Shown here one piece after another: positions 1 to 6,548 of a DNA stretch of 10,247 nucleotides. The notes under the pieces were generated by a model. That model was not told the origin of the DNA. It saw only the letters and a list, made by a program, of their open reading frames with translations, and ran no database searches. Location of the stretch: contig CAKZOQ010000108.1 of NCBI GenBank assembly GCA_937136445.1, positions 1-10,247 of the forward strand, in the 5' to 3' direction. Every line of letters begins with the position of its first letter. Position 1 is the stretch's first letter. Position numbers and translations under genes: made by a program. Source of the DNA: an uncultured Gemmatimonadota bacterium (lineage in GTDB: Bacteria > Gemmatimonadota > Gemmatimonadetes > Longimicrobiales > Gaopeijiaceae).

Positions 1-2101
1 CAGCGCTGTCCGCCGGAAGGCTGTCCGCCACCGGAGCCGCCCCGGCGGTGTCCTCCTCCTCGGGGGCGGGGCGCTTGGCCTCGAAGGTCTGGTTGAGCGT
101 CACCGACACGACGTTGCGAGGCTGGAGGACCCGGGAGCCGAAGACCTCGCTCTGGAGCTCGTTGGGGGCGGTCTCCGGGCTCCACTCGTAGTTGAACGAG
201 GGCGAGAACTTGTGGCGGATGGTCTCGAACCCTCCCACCCCGGGGAAGAAGCCGTAGACGTCCGTCTTCAGGGTGGCACCGAAGGAGGTCCGGGTCGGGG
301 CGCTCACGAAGCTGCCGGCGAGGGTCGACGTGTCGCTTTTGAACTGCCGGCCCTGGAGACTCAGGTTCGGCGTGAGCGTCGTGGACCCGATGAGCTGCTG
401 CTGGTAGTCCAGCCCGACGCTCCAGTTCAGGTCGGTCTCGGCGAACTGCTCCGTCGGACCGTCCGTCACCAGCAGCGGCCCCGTCTCGTCGTCCTGATTC
501 ACGAAGAAGGCCGGAGGGATGCCCCGCCGGGCGTTCTCCAGGTACTGCACGCCCTGCGTGAAGGTGAGGTTCCCCAGGCTCAGGTTGCTGCTGAACCGCG
601 CCCGGGTGGCGGTGGTGTTGGCCTGCCCGATGGCGAAGGTGTCGCCGACCTCGGTGGCCCGATCCACCGTCTGCCGGCTGAAGTTGCTGCTCCCCGACCA
701 GGTCATGTTGTTGAAGAGCGAGGCATCGCCCGAGGACGCGGGGAAGAGGGTGATGGTGGAGAGGGAGACCGAGGCCGAGGGCAGCGTCCACTCCACCCGA
801 TCGTCGGAGAGGTACTGCCGCCGGTTCGCACCCACGTTCACCGAGCCCCAGTCGAAGCGGCGGTTGATGCCCCCCTCCGAGTCGATGGACTGGGTGACCT
901 CCCGCGGGTTGAACGAGTTGTCCCGGACGAAGTCGGAGTCGCTGGTCCACCGCCCGGACAGGCTGAGACGGGTACGCTCGTTGATCTCCCAGGAGTGGCT
1001 CGTGTTCATCGACTGCTCCGTCGAGCCGTCCGCCCGCCAGTACTGCCGGTAGTCGAGATTCCCGTTCAGGAACTGGCGCGCCCAGTTGTAGCGGAAGGAG
1101 CCGGTGACGGCGGTGAAGTTGTCGCTGAACCAGTCCACCGCGAAGAGGGCGTCGGTGTACTGGCTCATGGCCCAGTAGAAGCCGAGGTTGCTCACCCGTC
1201 GATTGTAGCCTCCGGAGGTCCGCACGATGTCGTTGACGCTGAAGCGCGGCGTGAGGAGCCCGGAGGAGCGGCCGGAGGAGAGGGACTGGGCGATGAAGGG
1301 GAGCCACATCACCGGCACGTCGGCGAAGTAGAGGCGCACCGGTCGCGCCACCAGGACGTTGTCGCCGACGATCTTGATCTCGTCGGTCTGGAAGTGGTAG
1401 TGGGGCACCTCCAGGTCGCAGGAGGTGAAGCGGGCGTGGGACATGAAGGTGGAGTCCTGGGTGGCGTAGGGCATGTCGCCCCGGACCAGCCAGTCCCCGG
1501 TCCCCTGGGCGTAGGAGGTCTCCGCATCCCGTGCCGAGCCTCGGGACGACTGCAGGTCGTAGACGAGATTCCCCGACTCCACGGGATCGCCGGTGGTCGG
1601 GGTGAAGGTGGAGGCACCCACCGTCCGCACCCGCCCCGACGCTTCGTCGTAGGTGATGGAGGTGTCCGCCTGGACCTCGAGGCCGTCCCGGTTCACCCGG
1701 GCCCGTCCGCTCTCCGGTGCCTGGAGGACCAGACTGCGCCGGACGGTCCCGAAGGCCGCCTCCCCGCCCTCGTACTCCGTCACCGAATAGCCGTCGATCT
1801 CCAGGAGGGCCTGCAGCGTGGAGTCCTGCCCTGCCGAGACACCGCTCCGCTGCTGGGCCTCGGCCCGGGCGACGGAGTCCTGCAGGTAGAGGGCCGAATC
1901 GGCGCCGGGGGGTCGAGCCAGCCGTCGGAGCCTCTCCTGCACCCGGAGCTGGGTCGAGTCCACCGGGGGGCTCTGCTGGGCCCGAAGCTCCGTGACGGCC
2001 CCCGACGCGAGGAGGAGCGCCACGACGGCCACGGTCCATCGAGCCCGTCCCCCGCCCCTTTCGCGACCTCCCGCACTCCTCCGGAACGTCCCGGACCTCA
2101 T
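1..2101 (-). CDS. lptD: LPS assembly outer-membrane protein LptD (OstA-like), 3' end outside window
   Basis: Outer-membrane beta-barrel that, in known family members, works with LptE to insert lipopolysaccharide into the outer leaflet. I translated 700 codons without a stop before the window edge, so the C-terminus is missing. Residues 1-21 are unusually Arg/Gly-rich. A hydrophobic stretch (about 22-36) follows, with a probable signal-peptidase site near LRA-QQ (41/42). A jelly-roll-like N-terminal region gives way at about 220-290 to the diagnostic LptD stretch: SHARFTSCD, then PHYHF, then VARPVRLYFADVPVMWLPF, then SGLLTPRFS. From about 300 on, alternating aromatic/polar strands (SNLGFYWAMS, GSFRYNWARQFL) look like a barrel. 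The ATG overlaps the tatC stop (ATGA), with GGAG eight bases upstream, so translation is probably coupled. The form resembles the Bacteroidota/Gemmatimonadota type. The family call is firm; the glycolipid it moves is not known from sequence. Confidence 0.88.
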   Translation of the reverse strand, partial: MRSGTFRRSAGGRERGGGRARWTVAVVALLLASGAVTELRAQQSPPVDSTQLRVQERLRRLARPPGADSALYLQDSVARAEAQQRSGVSAGQDSTLQALLEIDGYSVTEYEGGEAAFGTVRRSLVLQAPESGRARVNRDGLEVQADTSITYDEASGRVRTVGASTFTPTTGDPVESGNLVYDLQSSRGSARDAETSYAQGTGDWLVRGDMPYATQDSTFMSHARFTSCDLEVPHYHFQTDEIKIVGDNVLVARPVRLYFADVPVMWLPFIAQSLSSGRSSGLLTPRFSVNDIVRTSGGYNRRVSNLGFYWAMSQYTDALFAVDWFSDNFTAVTGSFRYNWARQFLNGNLDYRQYWRADGSTEQSMNTSHSWEINERTRLSLSGRWTSDSDFVRDNSFNPREVTQSIDSEGGINRRFDWGSVNVGANRRQYLSDDRVEWTLPSASVSLSTITLFPASSGDASLFNNMTWSGSSNFSRQTVDRATEVGDTFAIGQANTTATRARFSSNLSLGNLTFTQGVQYLENARRGIPPAFFVNQDDETGPLLVTDGPTEQFAETDLNWSVGLDYQQQLIGSTTLTPNLSLQGRQFKSDTSTLAGSFVSAPTRTSFGATLKTDVYGFFPGVGGFETIRHKFSPSFNYEWSPETAPNELQSEVFGSRVLQPRNVVSVTLNQTFEAKRPAPEEEDTAGAAPVADSLPADSA

Positions 2102-2916
2102 CCCCCCCGCTCCACCGATCCCACCGGCGGCTCCTCGGAAGGTGCCAGGGCCTCCTCCAGTCGGTCCTTCCGCCTCCGGTAGATCACCGCCGAGAGGAAG
2201 ATGGAGAGCTCGTAGAGGAGGAGCAGCGGGAGGAGCATGAGGACGGTGAGGGTGATGACGTCCCCGGGGGTGATGAGGGAGGCCACCACCGTCATGACCA
2301 CCGCGGCGTGCCGTCGCTTCTCCCGGAGGAACTGGGGCGTCACCAGGCCCATGGCCGACAGGATCATGACCACCACCGGCAGCTCGAAGACCACCCCGAA
2401 GGCCAGGAGCATCTTGGTGATGAAGGCCAGGGTCCGGCTGATCTCCAACTGGGCCTCCAGGGCCCCGGGCTGGAAGGCCTGGAAGAACTCCAGCGTCACC
2501 GGGAGTGCGGCGAAGTAGCCCATGGCCACGCCGGCGACGAAGAGCACCAGACCCAGGTACAGCGCCGGCACCACGGCCCGCTTCTCCTCCTTCTCCAGGG
2601 CCGGCGAGAGGAAGGCCCAGATCTGGTAGACCACCACGGGGAAGCCCAGGATGACCCCCACCAGGATCCCCAGCTTGAGCGTGACGAAGAAGGGGTCCGA
2701 CGGCGAGAGGTACTGGAGCCGCAGAGTCGGGTCGTCGCTGGCCCGGCGCACCGGCTCGATGAGGAGGTCCAGCACGCCGAAGTAGTAGACCACGGCAAAG
2801 CCCACGACCGATCCGATGCCGATGGCCAGGATCGACCAGAAGATGCGCCACCGGAGCTCCTCGAGGTGATCGAGGAAGGGCATCTCGCCGCGCTTGTTCA
2901 GTGGCGTACTGGCCAT
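2098..2916 (-). CDS. tatC: Sec-independent protein translocase TatC
   Basis: Core receptor of the twin-arginine translocase, which recognises RR signal peptides and moves folded proteins across the inner membrane with TatA/TatB. It is about 272 aa from ATG 2916 and has the six-helix TatC pattern. Family residues are visible: HLEELRWR near the N-terminus (second Glu, E20, matches E. coli E15), SPSDPFF before helix 2, YQIWAFLSPALEKEEKR (E111 matches E103), AFGVVFELPV (E178 matches E170), and LITPGDV before the last helices. The tail is short and charged. An in-frame GTG at 2925 is an alternative start: it has AGGA 10 nt upstream, whereas ATG 2916 has no clear ribosome site. I prefer ATG because MAST... 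fits the usual short TatC leader. It lies 70 nt after nrdR and overlaps lptD. No tatA or tatB is present in the window. Confidence 0.96.
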   Translation of the reverse strand: MASTPLNKRGEMPFLDHLEELRWRIFWSILAIGIGSVVGFAVVYYFGVLDLLIEPVRRASDDPTLRLQYLSPSDPFFVTLKLGILVGVILGFPVVVYQIWAFLSPALEKEEKRAVVPALYLGLVLFVAGVAMGYFAALPVTLEFFQAFQPGALEAQLEISRTLAFITKMLLAFGVVFELPVVVMILSAMGLVTPQFLREKRRHAAVVMTVVASLITPGDVITLTVLMLLPLLLLYELSIFLSAVIYRRRKDRLEEALAPSEEPPVGSVERGG

Positions 2917-2966
2917 GGGTGGCACACGGCGTGCGGGTCCTGGGGGCGGCGGGCGGAGCGACGCGC

Positions 2967-2986
2967 CCTCGGCGCGGAGGCCGAGG
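2967..2986 (-). other. Short hairpin directly after the nrdR stop
   Basis: Minus-strand RNA reads CCTCGGC, six-base loop, GCCGAGG: a 7-bp perfect GC-rich stem starting at the base after the nrdR TGA. No T-run follows, so it is not a standard intrinsic terminator. It could be a weak pause, an RNA processing or stabilising element, or chance in GC-rich DNA. The rest of the nrdR-tatC gap shows nothing else recognisable. Confidence 0.35.
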
Positions 2987-3484
2987 TCAGAAGGGGAACT
3001 CCACCTGGTTGCGGCGGAGAGCCTCTTCCTTCTGGCGCTGCGTCATCTCATCGACGAATTCTTGGAACTCACCCGCGTCCTGGAAGTTCCGGTATACGGA
3101 GGCGTAGCGGACGTAGGCCACGCGATCCAGCGGCGAGATGCGATCCATGACCATCTGGCCCAGCTCGGTGCTGGGGATCTCCACGCCGGCCTTCCGGCCG
3201 AGGATGTCCTCGATCTCATCCACCACGCCCTCCATGGCCGAGGCGGAGACCGGGCGCTTGGCGCAGGCGACCTTCACCGAGGCCAGGAGCTTGCCCCGGT
3301 CGAAGTCCTCCACCGCCCCGGACCGCTTGAGGACCTGGATGGGCCGCTCCTCCACGTATTCGTAGGTGGTGAAGCGCTCGCCGCAGACGGTGCACTCCCG
3401 GCGACGGCGCACCGCCCGGCCGGCCCGGCTGGTCCGGGTATCCACCACTCGGTTGTCGGTGGCGGCACAGGCGGGGCAGCGCAT
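2987..3484 (-). CDS. nrdR: Transcriptional repressor NrdR
   Basis: NrdR senses ATP/dATP and represses ribonucleotide reductase genes by binding paired NrdR boxes; it acts in the cytoplasm. The 165-aa length is typical. The zinc ribbon is intact: Cys3 and Cys6 (MRCPAC) with Cys31 and Cys34 (CTVCGERF), with a basic run (RRRREC) before the second pair as in family members. An ATP-cone domain spans about residues 49-139, starting PIQVLKRSGAVEDFDRGKL and including DRVAYVRYASVYRNF. The start is fixed because the Zn ligands begin at residue 3. No Shine-Dalgarno is visible; the 15 nt between cpoB stop and this ATG contain CCTCCTCC instead, so it is probably translated by coupling to cpoB. No ribonucleotide reductase gene and no obvious NrdR box was noticed nearby, so its targets lie elsewhere. 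Confidence 0.97.
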   Translation of the reverse strand: MRCPACAATDNRVVDTRTSRAGRAVRRRRECTVCGERFTTYEYVEERPIQVLKRSGAVEDFDRGKLLASVKVACAKRPVSASAMEGVVDEIEDILGRKAGVEIPSTELGQMVMDRISPLDRVAYVRYASVYRNFQDAGEFQEFVDEMTQRQKEEALRRNQVEFPF

Positions 3485-3499
3485 GGGCGGGGGAGGAGG

Positions 3500-4315
3500 C
3501 TACCGGATCTCGTCCAGCTTCTCCCGCGCGAGCATGGTCACGCCCGCGGCATCGGGATAGCTGTTGAGGATGCGTTCCAGGGTGGCCTCCGCCTCACCCT
3601 CGTCGCCGAGCTCGATCTGGATGAGCGCCACCCGGTAGAGGGACTCCGGTACCCGCTCGGCGGTGGGGAAGAGCTCCGGGATCTCCTGGAAGGCCGAAAG
3701 CGCGTCTTCCAGTCGGTTCTCCTGCACCATGAGGTCCGCCAGGGCGTAGTGCGCGTCCGGCGCCAGCTCGTGGTTCGGGTAGGCCTCCAGGAACTGCTGG
3801 AAGGCCAGACGGGCCGTGGCTACCGACCCGCGATTCCGCTGACCTACGGCGGAGTTGTAGAGCTCCTCGGGCCCTCCGGCACCGGCTCCGCCCCCCGAGG
3901 CGTCGCCGCCGGGCCCCATCATGGGGTCGCCACCCCCGGCTCCCGGGCCCATCGCCCCTCCACCCACCGGCGTCCGACGGAGGTTGGCGAGTTGGTCCCG
4001 GACCCCGATGATGCCCCGCTGGTTCTCCCCCACCATGGCCTCGAGCTCGCTGAGGCCCTGGGCGATGGCCCGGAGCTGTTGGGAGATGTCCCCGCGGAAG
4101 CTGAAGAGCTGGTCCGTGGTCTCGCGCAGGGTGTCCTGCGTGGAGAGGGTCTCCCGTCGGAGCTCGGCGATGAGGGAATCCTGGCGCACGGCCAGGGAGC
4201 GGATCTCCGTCTGGAGGTTGCGCAGATCACCCTTGGTGGCGCAGCCACCGAGGACGGAGACGGCGGCCACGGTCCAAAGGACGCGGGCCGCCGGGATGCG
4301 AAGCATGGGTGCCAT
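3500..4315 (-). CDS. cpoB: Tol-Pal accessory protein CpoB/YbgF, predicted lipoprotein
   Basis: Periplasmic accessory of the Tol-Pal complex; in E. coli CpoB links outer-membrane constriction to septal peptidoglycan synthesis. The 271-aa product has a lipobox (SVLGGC, Cys25) after a short hydrophobic segment. Next come a heptad-like coiled coil (about 31-113, rich in L/Q/E/R), a Gly/Met-rich linker (about 117-148), and TPR-like repeats to the end (AFQQFLEAYPNHELAPDAHY, ALSAFQEIPELFPTAERVPES, ATLERILNSYPD). This is the standard order of the family, but E. coli CpoB is a soluble periplasmic protein, so the lipid anchor is a difference. ATG 4315 and ATG 4306 are both possible starts; neither has a good ribosome site. 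It lies 91 nt after pal, with a strong hairpin between, and 15 nt before nrdR. Confidence 0.9.
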   Translation of the reverse strand: MAPMLRIPAARVLWTVAAVSVLGGCATKGDLRNLQTEIRSLAVRQDSLIAELRRETLSTQDTLRETTDQLFSFRGDISQQLRAIAQGLSELEAMVGENQRGIIGVRDQLANLRRTPVGGGAMGPGAGGGDPMMGPGGDASGGGAGAGGPEELYNSAVGQRNRGSVATARLAFQQFLEAYPNHELAPDAHYALADLMVQENRLEDALSAFQEIPELFPTAERVPESLYRVALIQIELGDEGEAEATLERILNSYPDAAGVTMLAREKLDEIR

Positions 4316-4344
4316 GGAGCTGTCGTGAAGCTGGTCCGGCCGTC

Positions 4345-4383
4345 CCTCCCCGGCCGGCTCGACGAGCGAGCCGACCGGGGAGG
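4345..4383 (-). other. Strong RNA hairpin between pal and cpoB
   Basis: Minus-strand RNA folds as CCTCCCCGGTCGGCTCG, loop CTCGT, CGAGCCGGCCGGGGAGG: 17 continuous base pairs with a 5-base loop. The only non-Watson-Crick pair is a G-U wobble (positions 4374/4354). On the plus strand that position would be an A-C mismatch, so the structure is best formed in the transcript that reads pal. There is no T-run after it. Likely roles are partial termination, pausing, or protection of the pal mRNA 3' end. Confidence 0.7.
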
Positions 4384-4406
4384 CGACCGAAAGGGGTCCG
4401 CCCTCG

Positions 4407-5000
4407 TCAGCTGGGCGGGTTGATGGCGTTGGCGCCGGCGGTGATCTCGAACTCGGCCCGCCGGTTCTGGGACCAGGCCGACTCGTTGGACTGGTTCACC
4501 AGCGGCTGCTCCTCTCCGTACGAGACGATGGTGAAGCGCGACTGGGGAAGACCGAACCCGGTGAGGAACTCCCGCACCGCCTGAGCGCGACGGTTTCCAA
4601 GGGCCAGGTTGTACTCGGTGGAGCCCCGTTCGTCCGCATGGCCCTCGATCCGGATCTGGACCTGCGGGCTGGCACGGAGCACGTCCACCTTCCGCCGCAG
4701 CACGGCCTGGGCCTGGTCGGTGAGGGCGGACTCGTCGAGGTCGAAGAAGACCATGGCCTGCAGGGTCTCGCGAGCGTCCTCCATGGCGGCCATGCGAGCT
4801 TCCTCAGCCTCACGGGCTGCCCGCTCCTCGGCGGCGCGGCGCTCGGCCTCGGCCTCGGCTCGGGCGATGGAATCCGCCCGGGCCTGGGCGAGCTCTTCAT
4901 CGGTGGGACCCGTGGGTGCCGGCGGAGGAGGCGGATCAGAGCCGCAGGCTCCAACGGCGATGGCTACGAGGATGGGGAGGGCGAAGCGGCGGAGAGTCAT
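4407..5000 (-). CDS. pal: Peptidoglycan-associated lipoprotein Pal
   Basis: Outer-membrane lipoprotein that anchors the outer membrane to peptidoglycan and is the cargo mobilised by TolQRA/TolB. The 197-aa product has a signal peptide with lipobox AVGAC (Cys19), a Pro-rich spacer (SDPPPPPAPTGP), and a long Ala/Glu/Arg-rich, presumably helical stretch (about 33-80). The OmpA-C-like domain (about 82-187) has FFDLDES, then IEGHADERGSTEYNLALGNRRA. Asp123 and Arg138 sit 15 residues apart, as do the diaminopimelate-binding Asp and Arg of OmpA-C proteins. VSYGEEQP and NRRAEFEI close the domain. The charged helix is longer than in E. coli Pal. The ATG has AGGAG five bases upstream. The gene is flanked by a promoter-like sequence and a hairpin, so it may have its own transcript. 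Confidence 0.97.
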   Translation of the reverse strand: MTLRRFALPILVAIAVGACGSDPPPPPAPTGPTDEELAQARADSIARAEAEAERRAAEERAAREAEEARMAAMEDARETLQAMVFFDLDESALTDQAQAVLRRKVDVLRASPQVQIRIEGHADERGSTEYNLALGNRRAQAVREFLTGFGLPQSRFTIVSYGEEQPLVNQSNESAWSQNRRAEFEITAGANAINPPS

Positions 5001-5005
5001 CCGGA

Positions 5006-5010
5006 CTCCT
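5006..5010 (-). promoter_or_regulatory. Ribosome binding site of pal
   Basis: AGGAG on the minus strand, five bases before the pal ATG. It is one of the few clear Shine-Dalgarno sites in the window and agrees with Pal being an abundant protein. It supports the chosen start. Confidence 0.75.
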
Positions 5011-5107
5011 GGTTGGGTCGAGGTGGGAGGGCTGTGCGCGGCGGGCTCGTACCGCCATGGGACCGATAGAAGCTAATGGTGTTTCCGCAGGGGGAAAGTC
5101 CCTCCCG

Positions 5108-5136
5108 CATATAGGGCCTTGGTCCCCGAGATGCAA
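5108..5136 (-). promoter_or_regulatory. Candidate sigma70-type promoter for pal
   Basis: On the minus strand, TTGCAT (5136-5131) and TATATG (5113-5108) are separated by exactly 17 bases. Matches to TTGACA and TATAAT are 3/6 and 4/6. This is the most AT-rich hexamer pair in a gap that is unusually large for this cluster. Transcription would start near 5101 and leave a leader of about 100 nt before the pal ATG. It is a visual call only. Confidence 0.4.
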
Positions 5137-5143
5137 GCGGGGG

Positions 5144-5159
5144 CCCCGACATGTCGGGG
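5144..5159. promoter_or_regulatory. 16-bp perfect palindrome upstream of the pal promoter
   Basis: CCCCGACATGTCGGGG is a perfect inverted repeat with no spacer. It ends 8 bp upstream of the candidate -35 of pal and starts 20 bp beyond the tolB stop. As RNA it could make only a 6-bp stem with a tetraloop, and no T-run follows on either strand, so it is a poor terminator. A dimeric regulator's operator is the more natural reading. I cannot name the regulator. Confidence 0.45.
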
Positions 5160-5178
5160 GTCCGTGGGGTGCGACCGG

Positions 5179-6531
5179 TCATCGGTCCGGACCCAGCGAG
5201 GGAGACCACTCCGGGACGCTCACCTGGCGGCCGGAGAGGATGGTGCGGGTCCGTCCCGTCGCCACGTCCACCACCATGAGGCCGAAGCCCCAGCGGCGCT
5301 CTCCGACGAAGACCAGGTGACGTCCGTCGGGCGCCCAGCTCGGGTCCTCGTTGTTCCCCTCCCAGGTGAGCTGCCGGATGCGCCGGCCGCGGTCGTTCAT
5401 GTCCGCCACCAGGATCTGGTAGCGCCCGCGCTCGATGCGGCCGTGGAAGGCCACCAGGTCGCCCCGGGGCGACCATTCCGGCGAGGTGTAGTAGCCCCGG
5501 GCGCCGTACTCGTACGGGGAGAGGGTCTCGGCCTCGCCCCCGTCGGCGGGCATGACCATCACCTGCGGGACACGGTCGCCGAAGCGGTTCGTGTTGAAGG
5601 CCACCCAGCGCCCATCGGGGGAATAGCTTGGAGAGAAGTCGTACCACCGACCGCCGGAGATGGAGGTCAGGCAGCAGGACCGCGCCACGTCCCAGGTGTA
5701 GAGCCCGCTCCGGTCGCCTCCCACCACGCTGAAAGCCAGACGGGTGCCGTCGGGGGTGTAGGCCGGCGTGATGTGGTCTCCGTCGCGCACCTCCGGCAGC
5801 ATCTCCTCCTGGCCGGTGTCCATGTCCCGCTGGTAGAGCCGTGGGAGGCCCGACTTGTAGGAACTGTAGGCCATCCGGCTCCCGTCGGGGGACCAGGTGG
5901 GAGAGAGGACCAGTCCCTGGTGGTCCGTCACCCGGCGGAGGTTCTCCCCGTCGGAATCCACCGTGTAGATCTCCTTGTTGCCGTTACCGTCGGGCATGGC
6001 GAAGGCGATCCGGCTGGCCGCCATCCCGGGCTCACCGGTGACCCACTCCACCACCGTATCGCTGACCCGGTGCACGGCCATGCGGAAGCCGGCGTCCATG
6101 GGGTCCGGGAGGCGGAAGCGGGCCTGCTCCCGCACCTCGCCATAGACCACGTCGTGCAGCTCCAGGAGGAGGACGAAGCCGTCCCCGGCCCCCTCCACCT
6201 GCCCGCTCACCAGCCACACCGCCCCCAGGCCGTCCCAGAGCTGGTAGTCGATGCCCTCCCCGGTGAGGGATGCCGGGAGGGAGTCCAGGATCTCGAAGCG
6301 GTCCGAGTACCGGAGATCGCGGCCGATGATGGCCTCGACCTGCGTCGCCGCCACGGCCCCTCCGAAGCGCCCGGTGAAGGGCTTGAGGGCCAGTGCAGGC
6401 TGGTAGGCCGTCTCGTACACCAGCCCCAACGTCACGCCGGGGATGGAATCCCGTTCCTGGGCGGCGGCGGGAGCGGTGAGGAGGAGGGTGGCGAAGGCGG
6501 CCAGGAGGACCGTCGTGGTGGTGGTCCTCAT
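5179..6531 (-). CDS. tolB: Tol-Pal beta-propeller protein TolB
   Basis: Periplasmic propeller that binds Pal and TolA and controls whether Pal is free to bind peptidoglycan. From ATG 6531 the product is 450 aa. The signal peptide is residues 1-24, with cleavage expected at AAA-Q. An alpha/beta N-terminal domain (about 30-165) precedes six propeller-blade motifs of the PD40/WSPDG kind: WSPDGS 213, YTPDGT 258, YSPDGR 303, WSPRGD 353, WAPDGR 399 and a degenerate WSPSLG 442. Six blades is the known TolB fold. Two adjacent cysteines sit at 286-287 (RSCCLTS). The frame stays open upstream to 6768, but that extension lies inside tolA, lacks a signal peptide and is rejected. The start is 16 nt after the tolA stop, without a Shine-Dalgarno. 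A 178-nt gap separates it from pal. Confidence 0.95.
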   Translation of the reverse strand: MRTTTTTVLLAAFATLLLTAPAAAQERDSIPGVTLGLVYETAYQPALALKPFTGRFGGAVAATQVEAIIGRDLRYSDRFEILDSLPASLTGEGIDYQLWDGLGAVWLVSGQVEGAGDGFVLLLELHDVVYGEVREQARFRLPDPMDAGFRMAVHRVSDTVVEWVTGEPGMAASRIAFAMPDGNGNKEIYTVDSDGENLRRVTDHQGLVLSPTWSPDGSRMAYSSYKSGLPRLYQRDMDTGQEEMLPEVRDGDHITPAYTPDGTRLAFSVVGGDRSGLYTWDVARSCCLTSISGGRWYDFSPSYSPDGRWVAFNTNRFGDRVPQVMVMPADGGEAETLSPYEYGARGYYTSPEWSPRGDLVAFHGRIERGRYQILVADMNDRGRRIRQLTWEGNNEDPSWAPDGRHLVFVGERRWGFGLMVVDVATGRTRTILSGRQVSVPEWSPSLGPDR

Positions 6532-6548
6532 CGCGTCGTCGTCGGCAT
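6528..6548 (-). other. Six-codon ORF bridging the tolA stop and tolB start
   Basis: Reads ATG CCG ACG ACG ACG CGA TGA (MPTTTR). Its ATG shares the A of the tolA stop (TGATG), and its stop overlaps the tolB start (ATGA). It could pass a terminating ribosome from tolA to tolB, which has no Shine-Dalgarno of its own. It may also be chance; the peptide itself is unlikely to have a function. Confidence 0.3.

Noticed and set aside
2039..2101. Twin-arginine (Tat) signal on LptD, given tatC next door
   Set aside because: The early FRRSAG lacks the consensus residues after RR, and the hydrophobic segment is too far away. Barrel proteins such as LptD are Sec substrates.
212..2182. Long plus-strand open frame (656 codons) opposite lptD
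   Set aside because: The minus strand here encodes a clear LptD with signal peptide and family motifs. The plus frame gives low-complexity Gly/Arg/Val/His-rich protein with no known domain, typical of antisense frames in GC-rich genes.
2894..4423. Long plus-strand open frame (509 codons) opposite nrdR and cpoB
   Set aside because: It runs antisense across two recognised genes and their junction, and its composition is that of a GC-rich shadow frame.
5093..5102. GGGACTTTCC, identical to the NF-kappaB site of animals
   Set aside because: It is a eukaryotic regulatory motif with no meaning in a bacterial intergenic region; coincidence.
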